DNA of 64,000 bases from an uncultured Geobacter sp. (GCA_937860145.1 CALMBF010000134.1:1-64000); one strand, 5' to 3'; counted from the stretch's first letter, positions 1 through 8,698 are shown. Notes: generated by a model not told the origin, from the letters alone. Numbers and translations are program-made.

Positions 1-31
1 GCACAGTTGCTGGGGGCGGGCTGGTACCTGT

Positions 32-784
32 TCAGTCGCGGTGCCGGGCGACCTCCGCGTCGCTGAGCACCGGGCGCTTCTGCAGCCGCTTGTAGTAGAA
101 GCTCTGGCCATAGAGGACGGCGGCCGGATTGTGGCCGGTCACCCGGTCCTTGACCACCAGGGTGGTGACCGGCGCCTCCGAGTGCTTGTTGAACAGCATG
201 TCGTGGCCGACGCACAGCCCCATGATGATATTCATCTCCATCCCCTCGGCGTTGAGGATGCGCGCCTGGGCGATCGGGTTGCAGGCCGGCTCGAAGGTGC
301 CGGGGCGCACCTTGTCGCTCTCCTGCAGGCCGAGATCGAGTTTGTCGATACTGCCGGCCTTGCAGCAGGCCGAGTAGGGCTGCATCCCCTGCGCCTTAAG
401 GATGTCGCACAGTTGCTCGCATTCGCTGAGCATGCCGATGCAGGTGGCGATGCCGATCTTCGTCCAGCCCATCAGACGTGCCAGCGCCACCAGGTCTTCA
501 ACCCGCGTCCAGCGGGCGTTGACCGCATCGGAACCGGGGATCGGCTGGTAGCAGAGCCCTTCGACCTTGGCGGCCATCTTTGCCAGGCGGGCGTCCTCGC
601 CGGCGCCGGTGTACTCGTCGAAAGCCTCGCGAATCACCTCGGCATGCGGCTCCGAGGGGCAGTAGGCCGGCCTGGCCGGGCCGCTCCCCGGCGGGCTCCA
701 GCAGTTGGTCCCCCCCTGCTTCTGCCAGACGGAACTGCAACTGGAGCAGGAGTTGGCCGGCGTTTCCTGGTCGGGGGTGCTCAT
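32..784 (-). CDS. DUF1847 family cysteine-rich protein
   Basis: A 250-residue soluble protein. It opens with a cysteine pair-of-pairs (CSSCSS, residues about 13-18) and carries further conserved cysteines in the middle (GIATCIGMLSEC, then CCKAGS) and near the C-terminus (EPACNP, GLCVGHD). This pattern matches the DUF1847 family, described as probable metal-binding proteins; no reaction is established. There is no signal peptide, so it should be cytoplasmic. It is the last gene of the minus-strand run and follows hisG by 16 bp, so it is probably co-transcribed with it. Family assignment is good; function is unknown. Confidence 0.8.
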   Translation of the reverse strand: MSTPDQETPANSCSSCSSVWQKQGGTNCWSPPGSGPARPAYCPSEPHAEVIREAFDEYTGAGEDARLAKMAAKVEGLCYQPIPGSDAVNARWTRVEDLVALARLMGWTKIGIATCIGMLSECEQLCDILKAQGMQPYSACCKAGSIDKLDLGLQESDKVRPGTFEPACNPIAQARILNAEGMEMNIIMGLCVGHDMLFNKHSEAPVTTLVVKDRVTGHNPAAVLYGQSFYYKRLQKRPVLSDAEVARHRD

Positions 785-800
785 GGGCGGCTCCGCGTGG

Positions 801-1673
801 CTAGATGATCTTGCTCAAAGGGTATTCGACAATCCCCTGGGCGCCGAGGCGCAACAGTTCGGGGATGATCTGCCGAACCTGCTTCTCCGGCAGGATGCTC
901 TCGATGGAGACCCAGTCGGACTTGTACAGGTGGGCGACGGTCGGGTTCTTCAGGCTCGGCAGCACGCCAGTGATCGCCTCGATGGCATCGGCCGGGGCGT
1001 TGAGTTTCAGCCCCACCATCCCCTCGGCGCGCAGGGCCGACTGCAGCAGGGTGGCGATCTGCTCGATCTTGGCCCGCTTCCACGGATTGGCCCAGGCCTC
1101 CTTGTTGACGATCATCACCGGCACCGACTGCATCAGGTCGCAGACGATGCGCAGGTTGTTGGCGCGAATGGTCGAGCCGGTCTCGGTCACCTCGACGATG
1201 GCGTCGCACAACCCCTCGACCACCTTGGCTTCAGTCGCTCCCCAGGAAAACTCCACGGTCACCGGGATGTTGCGCTCGGCGAAGTAGCGCTGGGTGAAGC
1301 CGACCAGTTCCGTGGAGATCACCCCGCCGGCCAGGTCCTCGGGTTTCTGCACCTTCGAGTCCTGGGCGACGACCAGCACCCAGCGCACCGGCCGGCGCGA
1401 GACCTTGGAGTAGACCATCTCGCAGACCTCGACCACGTCGGCCTGGTTCTCCGCCACCCAGTCACGTCCGGCGATGCCGACGTCGATGGTGCCGCGCTGC
1501 ACGTACTTGCCCATCTCCTGCGGGCGGATCAGGCTGCACTTCATCTCCTCGTCGTCGATGGTCGGGAAGTAGCTGCGCGACGACACGCCGACCGACCAGC
1601 CGGCCTGCTTGAAGAGGTTGACGGTGGCGTCTTCGAGGCTCCCTTTGGGGATGCCGAACTTGAGAATGCTCAT
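801..1673 (-). CDS. hisG: ATP phosphoribosyltransferase, long form (HisG)
   Basis: First enzyme of histidine biosynthesis: ATP + PRPP gives phosphoribosyl-ATP. The 290-residue protein has the N-terminal catalytic signature ([10 protein letters not shown]), the [12 protein letters not shown] motif, and the PRPP-binding loop [14 protein letters not shown] near residues 165-178. A C-terminal stretch of about 75 residues fits the ACT-like histidine-binding domain of the long form, so a separate HisZ is not expected. The start was set at the ATG at 1673, because AAGGAG lies just upstream and [15 protein letters not shown] is the usual N-terminus; the frame stays open upstream but that extension looks non-coding. 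It follows hisI in the same direction. Confidence 0.95.
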   Translation of the reverse strand: MSILKFGIPKGSLEDATVNLFKQAGWSVGVSSRSYFPTIDDEEMKCSLIRPQEMGKYVQRGTIDVGIAGRDWVAENQADVVEVCEMVYSKVSRRPVRWVLVVAQDSKVQKPEDLAGGVISTELVGFTQRYFAERNIPVTVEFSWGATEAKVVEGLCDAIVEVTETGSTIRANNLRIVCDLMQSVPVMIVNKEAWANPWKRAKIEQIATLLQSALRAEGMVGLKLNAPADAIEAITGVLPSLKNPTVAHLYKSDWVSIESILPEKQVRQIIPELLRLGAQGIVEYPLSKII

Positions 1674-1815
1674 GGGTTCTCCTTCGGGGGGCGTGGCTTT
1701 TGGCCAATCTCGGCGTTGGCCGGCGGGCTTCCTTGTGCGGCGTGGCGCTGCCACGCCTCCGCGTCACCCCTTGGCCGCCTTGACCATGGCACAAAATCCG
1801 CGCCCAGGTTGGTAA

Positions 1816-2196
1816 TTAGCCCTTTTTGTACACTTCGTCCGGATTGAACAGCGGGTTGCTGTGCTCCACCCATTCACCGTTCTCCCAGCGGACATAGAAA
1901 CAGCTGCGATTGCCGGTATGACAGGCGGCCGGACCGTTCTGCTTGACCTTGATGACCACGGTGTCGGCGTCGCAGTCGGTCAAGACTTCGACCACGTCCT
2001 GGGTGTTCCCCGACTCCTCCCCCTTCATCCAGTACTTGTTGCGGGTGCGACTGAAAAACCAGGTCTTGCCGTCGCGCAGGGTGTATTCCAGGGTCTTCTG
2101 ATCCATGAAGGCGACCATCAGCACTTCGCCGCTTTCATGGTCCTGGATGACAGCGGGGATCAGCCCGCCCATCTTGTCGAAATTGATCGAAATCAC
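1816..2196 (-). CDS. hisI: phosphoribosyl-AMP cyclohydrolase (HisI)
   Basis: Third step of histidine biosynthesis, opening the adenine ring of phosphoribosyl-AMP. The 126-residue monofunctional enzyme shows the metal-binding DCDAD motif and the ACHTGNRSCF motif with the zinc-ligand cysteines. The HisE pyrophosphohydrolase half is absent, so hisE must be elsewhere. I chose the GTG at 2196 because AGGAG lies 6 nt upstream and the protein then starts in the usual place (ISINFDKMGGLIPAV). A much longer open frame continues upstream but overlaps two other genes. It lies 142 bp upstream of hisG, same strand. Confidence 0.93.
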   Translation of the reverse strand: MISINFDKMGGLIPAVIQDHESGEVLMVAFMDQKTLEYTLRDGKTWFFSRTRNKYWMKGEESGNTQDVVEVLTDCDADTVVIKVKQNGPAACHTGNRSCFYVRWENGEWVEHSNPLFNPDEVYKKG

Positions 2197-2252
2197 GGGG
2201 CACTCCTGGGATGGATTGAAAGGCAACTTTATGACGCAGGCCAGTGGCGATG

Positions 2253-2597
2253 TCAACTCCGGAACATGAAGTAGACGGCGCCGAGCAGGCAAAGTCCGGC
2301 CCACAGATAGTCGAGTTTGGGCGGCAGATTCATGTAGAAGATGGCGAACGGGACGAACACCGCCAGGGTGATGACCTCCTGGATGATCTTCAGCTGGGCC
2401 AGGGTGAGAGAGCCGTGATAGCCGATGCGATTCGCCGGGACCTGGACCAGGTACTCGAAGAAGGCAATCCCCCAGGAGACCAGGACGGCGATGAACCAGT
2501 GCCGGTTGTTGAGGTTTTTGAGGTGGGCATACCAGGCGAAGGTCATGAAGACGTTGGAAATGCCGAGCAGGAAGATGGTTTGCAGTGTTGCAGGCAT
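2253..2597 (-). CDS. DMT-superfamily small membrane protein, DUF486
   Basis: A 114-residue, very hydrophobic protein with four predicted membrane segments (about residues 5-25, 33-52, 70-88 and 94-112). The motif FEYLVQVPANRIG, in the second hydrophobic stretch and the loop after it, is characteristic of DUF486, small relatives of the drug/metabolite transporter superfamily. Substrate unknown. GGAG lies 6 nt before the ATG. It is 56 bp upstream of hisI on the same strand and may share its transcript, but nothing in the sequence ties it to histidine synthesis. Confidence 0.85.
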   Translation of the reverse strand: MPATLQTIFLLGISNVFMTFAWYAHLKNLNNRHWFIAVLVSWGIAFFEYLVQVPANRIGYHGSLTLAQLKIIQEVITLAVFVPFAIFYMNLPPKLDYLWAGLCLLGAVYFMFRS

Positions 2598-2690
2598 GGC
2601 GTGCTCCGTTGCTGCGGAATCTGTCGATGGCGAAGCCCTGATGGTTGGCAGGGACTCTAAAGCAGGCGGCTTGCGTAGTGCAAGAACGGC

Positions 2691-3116
2691 TTAAGGGCTG
2701 GTCAGGGGAGAGAGTTCGGGGAGGTGTGCGGAGATTTGCAGGATGAAGGCTTTGGCGGCCTCCGGAGCGTAGGGGACAGCCGGTGCTCTCCCCCAGATCG
2801 GGGCCGGCCAGGCCGGATCGGTGCGATAGCGTGCCACGTGGTGCAGATGCAACTGCGCGACCACATTGCCAAGCGCGGCAATGTTGAGTTTGTCGGGGCG
2901 GCAGATTGCGTAGAGCGCTTGCGAAAGCCGGGTCGATTCGTGCAGCAACTGCCCGCGGTCGGCCTCGTCGAGCTGGAAGATCTCGCGGATATCCGGGCGG
3001 CGTGGCACGAGGATCAGCCACGGGTAGGAGCAGTCGTTCATCAACAGCAGCCGCGAAAGGGGGAGTTCGCCGGCGGGAATGGTGTCTTGCTGCAGCCTTG
3101 GATCGAGGGTGAACAA
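2691..3116 (-). CDS. HIT family nucleotide hydrolase-like protein
   Basis: A 141-residue HIT-domain protein. Landmarks are the N-terminal LLLMNDCSYPWLILVPRR, the KLNIAALGNVV segment, the histidine triad region QLHLHHVARY and the following DPAWPAPIWG. The first triad histidine is replaced by Gln, as in a recognised bacterial HIT subgroup, while the central histidines remain. HIT proteins hydrolyse nucleotide-phosphate or phosphoramidate bonds; the substrate here is unknown. The start is a TTG at 3116 with GGGGAG upstream, giving the usual MFTLDPRL N-terminus. Confidence 0.85.
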   Translation of the reverse strand: MFTLDPRLQQDTIPAGELPLSRLLLMNDCSYPWLILVPRRPDIREIFQLDEADRGQLLHESTRLSQALYAICRPDKLNIAALGNVVAQLHLHHVARYRTDPAWPAPIWGRAPAVPYAPEAAKAFILQISAHLPELSPLTSP

Positions 3117-3135
3117 CGGGGTTCTCCCCTTTGTC

Positions 3136-3504
3136 TCAGAAGGGAAGGTAAGTCCGCACGGCGTTGACCAGCTTGGTGGCGTTGAACGGTTTGGTCAGGT
3201 AGCCGTCGGCCCCGACTTCGCTGGCAATGCGCTGCAATTCGGCCTCTTCTTTCCCGGAGATGAGCAGGACCGGAATGCCGCTGCTCTGGTCGCGGCGCTT
3301 GAGGGCGCGGACTTTCTTGTCGCCCGACATCAGCGGCATCATGACGTCCATCAGGATCAGGTCGGGAGGGTTGCTGCCGTAAATCACTTCATTCGAGTAG
3401 ATGGCATCGGCCGCCGTGGAGACCTTGTAGCCGGCCTCCTCGAGGAAATCCTGCGCCATGGCCAGCACCACGGGATCGTCATCAATTACCAGGATGTGTC
3501 GCAT
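3136..3504 (-). CDS. receiver-only response regulator (CheY-like)
   Basis: A 122-residue stand-alone receiver domain with no output domain. The acidic pocket is D8-D10 (VIDDDP), the phospho-acceptor is D53 (LILMDVMMP), the switch Ser is S83 (LLISGKEE) and the conserved Lys is K105 (LTKPF). It should be phosphorylated by an unlinked histidine kinase and act by protein-protein contact. It lies 19 bp upstream of the HIT gene on the same strand. No kinase is encoded nearby. Confidence 0.93.
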   Translation of the reverse strand: MRHILVIDDDPVVLAMAQDFLEEAGYKVSTAADAIYSNEVIYGSNPPDLILMDVMMPLMSGDKKVRALKRRDQSSGIPVLLISGKEEAELQRIASEVGADGYLTKPFNATKLVNAVRTYLPF

Positions 3505-3653
3505 CGGATAAGCCCTCTTTCTTCAATGTGTCATTTTTTAATTCTAGCGGGACATCCCCGATTTGTCTACTGGGGATAGTCGGAAAATGCAAGAAAAACA
3601 ATCAATTGAAACTCTTTCAGTAAGCAAGTGGCCCGGGAGCCGTCGGCGCTTTG

Positions 3654-4217
3654 TCAGGTCAGCAGGTGAAAGATCAACAGCAGGGGGAAGAGCATCAGTG
3701 ACAGTCCGACCAGGGCGTTGCCGGCCAAGGCCAGGAGCATGGGGATCTTGGAGAGGGTGGACTCCTGGCAGCTCTCGAGATCGACGAAGCCGACGGCCAG
3801 GGGGAACCCGCAGAAGAGCCGCTGGCGGTCTCCCTGGTAGATATGGATGGAAAGCTTGTAACCGAGGAAAAATCCGATACCGATGCATCCCGCCGTGATG
3901 GTCAGCAGCAGCCCCCTGAGCGAATGATCGGAGTTGAGCAGGCGGTAGGTGATGTACAGATTGAAGGCGCTGATCAGGACGGTACTGAACAGGGTGACTT
4001 TGCGTCCCAACTGCCAGAAGACGTGGGCTGGCGGCAGGCGGGAGTGCAGTCGGCGCTGGATCATGGCATCCACTTCGGCGGCGGCCAGCCCCCGCTCCCA
4101 AAGGATGCCGCGGATCGCGCCCTGCTGGGGGGTGTCCTGATCGGTCAGAAGTCCGATCAGGTAGCCGGTCGGCAGGTCGCGCAGGTGTTCGCGCAAGTCT
4201 GGATCGCTGATGATCAT
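3654..4217 (-). CDS. integral membrane protein of unknown function
   Basis: A 187-residue protein. The N-terminal 60 residues are soluble and helical (YLIGLLTDQDTPQQGAI, then RGLAAAEVDAMI), resembling short regions that precede membrane domains in other bacterial proteins. About three or four membrane segments follow, near residues 72-92, 98-118 and 160-185. I do not recognise a family. I placed the start at the ATG at 4217; the longer open frame upstream runs antisense to the GGDEF-EAL gene and is an artefact. The Shine-Dalgarno is weak. It is divergent from the GGDEF-EAL gene. Confidence 0.6.
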   Translation of the reverse strand: MIISDPDLREHLRDLPTGYLIGLLTDQDTPQQGAIRGILWERGLAAAEVDAMIQRRLHSRLPPAHVFWQLGRKVTLFSTVLISAFNLYITYRLLNSDHSLRGLLLTITAGCIGIGFFLGYKLSIHIYQGDRQRLFCGFPLAVGFVDLESCQESTLSKIPMLLALAGNALVGLSLMLFPLLLIFHLLT

Positions 4218-4382
4218 TAAATAATGAGCCGTGAGGATAGATTTTCTGCAGAGGATACCGGTAGACTCGGCAAATGTAAACTCCGCGGGGCTCCCTGTGC
4301 GAATAGAACATTTTTCTGTTTTTGCTGCTATTATAAGTAAAGAAGGTTTGTTGCCCCGTCGAGTCCCTCCGGAAAGGCCGTT

Positions 4383-6071
4383 ATGGATTTCGAGTCGCTG
4401 CGCAGGATTTTGGATCATCTTCCAGTGAGCTTCTTCTGGAAAGATTGCAACTCGGTCTATCAGGGGTGCAATGCCAGTTTCGCCAGGGATGCCGGGATCG
4501 CTTCCCCTGCCGGGATCCTCGGTTTGCAGGACCAGGATCTCCCCGGCAGAAGCGCCGAGGCCGAGGTTTATCAGCGGCGTGACCGGCGGGTCATCGACAC
4601 CGGCGAGCCTCTGCTGGGATACGAGGAATTGCGACACTTTGCCGATGGCCGGGAGGTGATGATTGTCGGCAACCTTCTCCCCTTCCATGGCCCGGACGGC
4701 GCTGTCGCGGGGATCGTGGGGTTTTACAGTGATGTCAGCGATCAGCGCGCCACGGAAAGCCGGTTGCGCCTTTTGTCTCTGCATGACCAGCTCACGGGGT
4801 TGCCAAACCAGGCGCTGATCCGGGACCGGCTCGAGCAGGCGATCCTTGTCGCGGCGCAGAGGCAACGGGCCTTGGGCCTGATCTGCCTGGACATCGACAA
4901 CTTCCAGAAAGTCAACAACACCTTCGGCCATGCCATCGGCGATGAAGTGCTGCGCCTGGTCAGTGCGCGGCTGCAGCAGACCCTGTTTAATGCCGATACC
5001 GTCGGACGCATGGGCGGAGATGTTTTTGTGTTGCTGCTGCGTGACCTGCAGCACCGCGACGATATCAGCCTGGTCCTGCGCAAGATCCGCCAGTCGTTGG
5101 CCAGGCCGTTCATGGTGGAGGGCCATGAGGTGTTCGTCACCGTCTCTTTGGGGGTGGCGCTTTATCCGGAGGACGGAGAAGACGCTGCGAGTCTCCTGAA
5201 GAACGCCAATACCGCCCTGCACAAGGCCAAGGAGGCGGGGCGCAACAGCTATCGCCTCTATTCCCCGGCGATGAATGCTTCGGCATTGATGTGGCTGGGC
5301 CTGGAAAGCCAGTTGCGCAAGGCCATCGAACTCGGGCAGATGGAAATTTATTTCCAGCCGCAAATCGATGCCGTCAGCGGCGCTCTGGCCGGCGCCGAAG
5401 CCCTGGTCCGATGGCGCCACCCGGAACTTGGGCTGGTATCGCCGGCAGACTTCATCCCCCTCGCGGAAGATACCGGGTTGATCGTCGATATCGGCACCTG
5501 GGTGCTCAATGAAACGTGTGTCAGGGCAAAGGCGTGGCATGATCTGGGCCTGCCCCTGCCGCGGGTGGCCGTCAACCTTTCGCCCCTGCAGTTTCGCCAT
5601 CAGGATCTGGTGACCACCGTCTGTGCGGCCCTGCTCGACAGCGGCCTCGATCCTTCGCTGCTGGAGCTGGAGATCACCGAGAGCGCCGTCATGCACGATG
5701 TTGACAAGGCGGCCGACATCCTCAGGTATTTCCGCGAAATGGGGGTGCGGGTGGCCATCGACGATTTCGGGACCGGTTACTCGTCGTTGAGTCACCTCAA
5801 GAAATTTCCGATCACCCTTCTGAAAATCGACCGGACCTTCATCGAGGGGACCGATTGCGACGGCGAGGACAATCGGGCCATCGTGACGGCCATCATTGCC
5901 ATGGGACACCGTTTGGGGATCAAGGTGCTGGCTGAAGGGGTGGAGACCGCAGCGCAGAGCGAGTTCCTGCGGGGCAGTGGATGCGATGAACTGCAGGGCT
6001 ACCTGTTCAGCCGACCGCTGCCGTCGGCAAAGTTCCAGGCGTTTCTCGAGGGGCTCTCGGCGGCCGGTTAG
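4383..6071 (+). CDS. PAS-GGDEF-EAL protein with degenerate GGDEF; probable c-di-GMP phosphodiesterase
   Basis: A 562-residue cytoplasmic protein without membrane segments. A PAS-like domain (about 1-122) comes first, then a GGDEF domain (about 125-290) and an EAL domain (about 305-560). The GGDEF signature reads GGDVF (211-215), so the metal-binding acidic residue is lost, and no RxxD inhibitory site is seen; cyclase activity is unlikely. The EAL domain looks active: EALVRW at 339-344, E430/E433 in the ELEITES stretch, DDFGTGYSS at 460-468, K481 and AEGVE at 517-521. Inference: it degrades c-di-GMP under control of the PAS sensor, with the GGDEF domain perhaps sensing GTP. Confidence 0.93.
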   Translation: MDFESLRRILDHLPVSFFWKDCNSVYQGCNASFARDAGIASPAGILGLQDQDLPGRSAEAEVYQRRDRRVIDTGEPLLGYEELRHFADGREVMIVGNLLPFHGPDGAVAGIVGFYSDVSDQRATESRLRLLSLHDQLTGLPNQALIRDRLEQAILVAAQRQRALGLICLDIDNFQKVNNTFGHAIGDEVLRLVSARLQQTLFNADTVGRMGGDVFVLLLRDLQHRDDISLVLRKIRQSLARPFMVEGHEVFVTVSLGVALYPEDGEDAASLLKNANTALHKAKEAGRNSYRLYSPAMNASALMWLGLESQLRKAIELGQMEIYFQPQIDAVSGALAGAEALVRWRHPELGLVSPADFIPLAEDTGLIVDIGTWVLNETCVRAKAWHDLGLPLPRVAVNLSPLQFRHQDLVTTVCAALLDSGLDPSLLELEITESAVMHDVDKAADILRYFREMGVRVAIDDFGTGYSSLSHLKKFPITLLKIDRTFIEGTDCDGEDNRAIVTAIIAMGHRLGIKVLAEGVETAAQSEFLRGSGCDELQGYLFSRPLPSAKFQAFLEGLSAAG

Positions 6072-6123
6072 TCGGGGAGTGGACGATTTTAGTGTTGGGA
6101 AAACTGTTTTGCGTAAAAAAGCC

Positions 6124-6151
6124 TTGATTTTTCCCGCGGGATGGTGATACT
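6124..6151 (+). promoter_or_regulatory. probable sigma-70 promoter of the cold-shock gene
   Basis: TTGATT at 6124-6129 and GATACT at 6146-6151 are separated by 16 nt. A start about 7 nt downstream would leave a leader of roughly 165 nt, as is usual for cspA-type genes whose leader RNA folds differently in the cold. Confidence 0.5.
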
Positions 6152-6322
6152 GGAACCACTCTAAGTAGTTTGTGTACGGGAAGACGTTTGGCCAGATAAG
6201 CCTGTCAAGAGTAGCCATGCCGCACAGACAGTAGGGTCTGCGCGGTTTTTATTTGGCGACTCGCACCTCCCGGCACAGCACCAACAGCTCAAAGATGTGA
6301 GCGGAAAGAAGGAGCAACAGCA
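6152..6322 (+). promoter_or_regulatory. long 5' leader of the cold-shock gene
   Basis: An untranslated stretch of about 165 nt between the predicted promoter and the cold-shock ORF, with no convincing ORF on either strand. It contains GCGGTTTTTATTTGGCGACT around 6240 and ends with AAGGAG upstream of the ATG. Long leaders of this kind act as cold-responsive RNA switches in cspA of Escherichia coli; that role here is by analogy. Confidence 0.4.
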
Positions 6323-6523
6323 ATGGCACAAGGTACGGTGAAATGGTTCAATGACGCCAAGGGTTTCGGGTTCATCTCGCAGGACAATGGCCCGGACGTG
6401 TTCGTCCACTTCTCGGCTATCACGGGGGATGGGTTCAAGTCGCTTGCCGAAGGGCAGCGCGTGTCCTTTGACGTCCAGGAAGGTCCGAAAGGCCTCCAGG
6501 CCGCCAACGTGCAGAAGGCGTAA
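6323..6523 (+). CDS. cold-shock domain protein (CspA family)
   Basis: A 66-residue single-domain OB-fold protein that binds single-stranded RNA and DNA. Both nucleic-acid motifs are intact: RNP1 KGFGFI (residues about 14-19) and RNP2 VFVHFS (about 27-32). Length and the start [10 protein letters not shown] match the family. AAGGAG lies upstream of the ATG. The gene is a single transcription unit with a long leader and a strong terminator. Expected role: RNA chaperone, which need not be cold-induced. Confidence 0.97.
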   Translation: MAQGTVKWFNDAKGFGFISQDNGPDVFVHFSAITGDGFKSLAEGQRVSFDVQEGPKGLQAANVQKA

Positions 6524-6552
6524 GCGGCGACCCGCCAAACGCACACAAGCAC

Positions 6553-6585
6553 AAAGGCCCCCGGAGTTCCGGGGGCCTTTTTTTA
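6553..6585 (+). terminator. Rho-independent terminator after the cold-shock gene
   Basis: A perfect GC-rich stem (AAAGGCCCCCGG / CCGGGGGCCTTT) with a four-base AGTT loop, followed by a run of T, begins 30 bp after the stop codon. Confidence 0.95.
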
Positions 6586-6818
6586 TGCGAAGCCACAATC
6601 GGGCGCTCGCGGTGTTGGCTGCGTCATCGGCTCCTCGACGTACGAAAAGTAGCCTGCGTCGCCTCTTCCTTGCCGCCTTGCGATCATCCCGATGCTGCCT
6701 TCGCGATCTCAAGTCGTTGCCTGACATCTTGCGCCCGAACCCTCTTGACCCGACAGTGTGTTCCCTTCGGGCTTCGGGCCCTCCCTCAGTGTCTCCGCGC
6801 CTCTGCGTCAGGAGGCCT
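6586..6818. other. intergenic region with probable dispersed-repeat remnants
   Basis: No supported gene. The segment from about 6615 to 6735 (GGCTGCGTCATCGGCTCCTC onward) and the piece TCTCCGCGCCTCTGCGTCAG near 6792 read like non-coding dispersed repeats common in GC-rich proteobacterial genomes. I cannot prove other copies from this window. Confidence 0.35.
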
Positions 6819-7475
6819 TTATTCAAATTGGGCGCGGAACGTAGCCAGTTGAGTGCGTAACTCGCTTATCTCCTCGCGCAGCGCCGCCACCTCCGCTTCC
6901 AGCGCCGCCAGCCGTTCGTTTTCGGCCATGACCCGGAGGCGGGCCGGTTCCATGGGGGAGGCGCTGTCCTCGACGACCTCGGGGGCACCGCTGAACAGGT
7001 GGGCGTAGCGCTGTTCCTTGCGCCCGGGCTGGCGGGGGAGGCGCACCACCAGCGGCGGCTCGCGCTCGGCGAGGGCGTTCAGTGCCGCCTCGACCGCAGC
7101 GAGATCGGCAAGGGGGGCCATCCGCTCGGCGCGCCCGCGCAGTTCGCCGACGGTTTGCGGACCGCGCAGGAGCAGTTCCGCCACGATGGCCAACTCCTGC
7201 GGTTCCAGGCGGAGCAGCCCCTCCAGGTTGTGGCAGTATTTGGCGGCGCGCACCCCTTCTGCCGATTGGTGGGCCAGGCGCTGGAAGCGCAGGCTGTCGA
7301 GCGCGCGCACCACTTCGGTTTCGTCCAGGGTCATGACCGGGTCGCGGTTCGATTTCTGGTTGCAGGCGTTGGTCAGGGCGTTCAGCGTCAGCGGATAGTA
7401 TTCCGGAGTCGCCAGTTCCTTTTCGATCAGGCAGCCGAGAACGCGGGCTTCGACGGCGGAGAGAGAGAATTCCAT
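6819..7475 (-). CDS. YceH family protein (DUF480)
   Basis: A 218-residue protein with the DUF480 signature: LSAVEARVLGCLIEKE at the N-terminus, YYPLTLNALTNACNQKSNR, and a second winged-helix-like half (LLLRGPQTVGELRGR). The C-terminal 40 residues form a coiled coil (ENERLAALEAEVAALREEIS). The family is predicted to be a tandem winged-helix protein; its cellular role is unknown. GGAAAGG lies upstream of the ATG. It is divergent from the S1-domain gene with 103 bp between them, so both promoters must lie there. Confidence 0.9.
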   Translation of the reverse strand: MEFSLSAVEARVLGCLIEKELATPEYYPLTLNALTNACNQKSNRDPVMTLDETEVVRALDSLRFQRLAHQSAEGVRAAKYCHNLEGLLRLEPQELAIVAELLLRGPQTVGELRGRAERMAPLADLAAVEAALNALAEREPPLVVRLPRQPGRKEQRYAHLFSGAPEVVEDSASPMEPARLRVMAENERLAALEAEVAALREEISELRTQLATFRAQFE

Positions 7476-7578
7476 CGGAACCTTTCCTTTGCAGATGCAG
7501 TGTTGCGTTAAATGGGTTATGTATAATAGCTGTTGAACTGCTGGCAGGCAATCATGTTGCCGGGAAAGAGAGCGGATA

Positions 7579-8424
7579 TTGGCTAAGGAAAGCGGATTGG
7601 AATGGGGGCGGATGCACGATCTCCCGGTGGCGGCCGTAGACGCCCGTGGGGCCTGGCTGCTGGCCGGACGCGAGCGGGTGCTGCTGCCGCAACGTGAGGT
7701 CCCGGCCGCCCTGATGCTCGGGGTTTATCTGCAGGTCTTCGTTTATGCGGATATGGAGGGGAAGCCGGTCGCGACGCTGCAGCGCCCGAAGGCGCTGGTC
7801 GGCGAGTTCGCTTTTCTCAAGGTCAAGAAGATCGGCCCGCACGGGGCGTTCCTCGACTGGGGGCTGGAGAAGGATCTGCTGGTGCCGCTCAAGGAGCAGC
7901 CCGAGCCGATGCAGCCGGGGCGCTCCTATGTGGTCAAAGTGCGGCTCGATCGCCAGGGGCGCCCGTTGGGGACGGCGCGCATCGACAAGTGCCTGAGCAA
8001 TGCCGAGATCGAACTTGGCGAAGGGGAGCAGGTCGATCTGCTGGTCTGGCAATTTTCCGCACTCGGCGCCAAGGTCATTGTCAATAATCGTCATGCCGGA
8101 TTGCTTTACCGCGACGAGATCGGCAACCGGCTCAACTATGGGGACCGTCTGACCGGCTATGTCCGGCGGATTCGCGCCGATCACAAGATCGATGTGACCC
8201 TGCGCCAGGGGGCGGCCACTGAACTGGATGCCGCCAAGGCCAAAATCATGGCGGCCCTGACCAGAGGGAACGGAACGCTGGCTTTGCACGATCACAGTTC
8301 CCCTGCGGCGATCGAGGCCTCCTTGAAGATGAGCAAGAAGCTGTTCAAAAAAGCGGTCGGGGGGCTGTACAAGGCGGGGCTGATCACGCTGAGCGAGCAC
8401 GGCATCGCTCTGAAGCGGGACTGA
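7579..8424 (+). CDS. CvfB-like S1 RNA-binding protein
   Basis: A 281-residue protein with the CvfB layout: tandem S1-like OB folds (about 1-70, 70-140 with KKIGPHGAFLDWGLEKDLLVP, and 140-215 with KVIVNNRHAGLLYRDEI), then a C-terminal winged-helix domain (about 220-281, SKKLFKKAVGGLYKAGLI). CvfB of Gram-positive bacteria binds RNA and affects virulence gene expression; the function here is unknown. The TTG at 7579 gives the N-terminus expected for the family; a later ATG at 7612 would cut into the first OB fold. Confidence 0.88.
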   Translation: MAKESGLEWGRMHDLPVAAVDARGAWLLAGRERVLLPQREVPAALMLGVYLQVFVYADMEGKPVATLQRPKALVGEFAFLKVKKIGPHGAFLDWGLEKDLLVPLKEQPEPMQPGRSYVVKVRLDRQGRPLGTARIDKCLSNAEIELGEGEQVDLLVWQFSALGAKVIVNNRHAGLLYRDEIGNRLNYGDRLTGYVRRIRADHKIDVTLRQGAATELDAAKAKIMAALTRGNGTLALHDHSSPAAIEASLKMSKKLFKKAVGGLYKAGLITLSEHGIALKRD

Positions 8425-8698
8425 GGAGTTGATTGATAAGCTTTCACGGGACGCCGCAGAGAAACCGGGCAAATATTAAGCCTCTGCAGTGGTTGTGTTC
8501 GCCCTTCGACAGGCTCAGGGTGAACGGTTTTTCGGATATCCAGCCGATTGGGATGCCGTTGTGGTGGGCTTGTCGAACCAGGACGGACTGTTTTCGTAAC
8601 AGGTTCAGATGAGTCAGTTTTCCCTCGGGATCTTTGCTCCTTGGCGTCTTTGCGTGAGACTTGAATAGACTTTCGGTTTTTTTAGTGGAGGTTTGTGC
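8425..8698. repeat. intergenic region built of dispersed repeat fragments
   Basis: No gene seen. It holds an imperfect palindrome at 8497-8525 (GTTCGCCCTTCGACAGG, then CTCAGGGTGAAC), a sequence type found scattered in many bacterial genomes, and a fragment near 8631-8660 (CTTTGCTCCTTGGCGTCTTT) resembling another widespread non-coding repeat. The end of the region supplies the ribosome binding site of the HNH gene. Confidence 0.55.

Noticed and set aside
2197-3021. Extension of hisI upstream in the same open frame (1816-3021)
   Set aside because: It would overlap the DUF486 and HIT genes and has no family similarity; the GTG at 2196 has a proper ribosome binding site.
3654-6218. An 854-codon minus-strand frame covering the PAS-GGDEF-EAL gene
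   Set aside because: Only its last 187 codons look like a real membrane protein; the rest is antisense to a gene with clear catalytic motifs.
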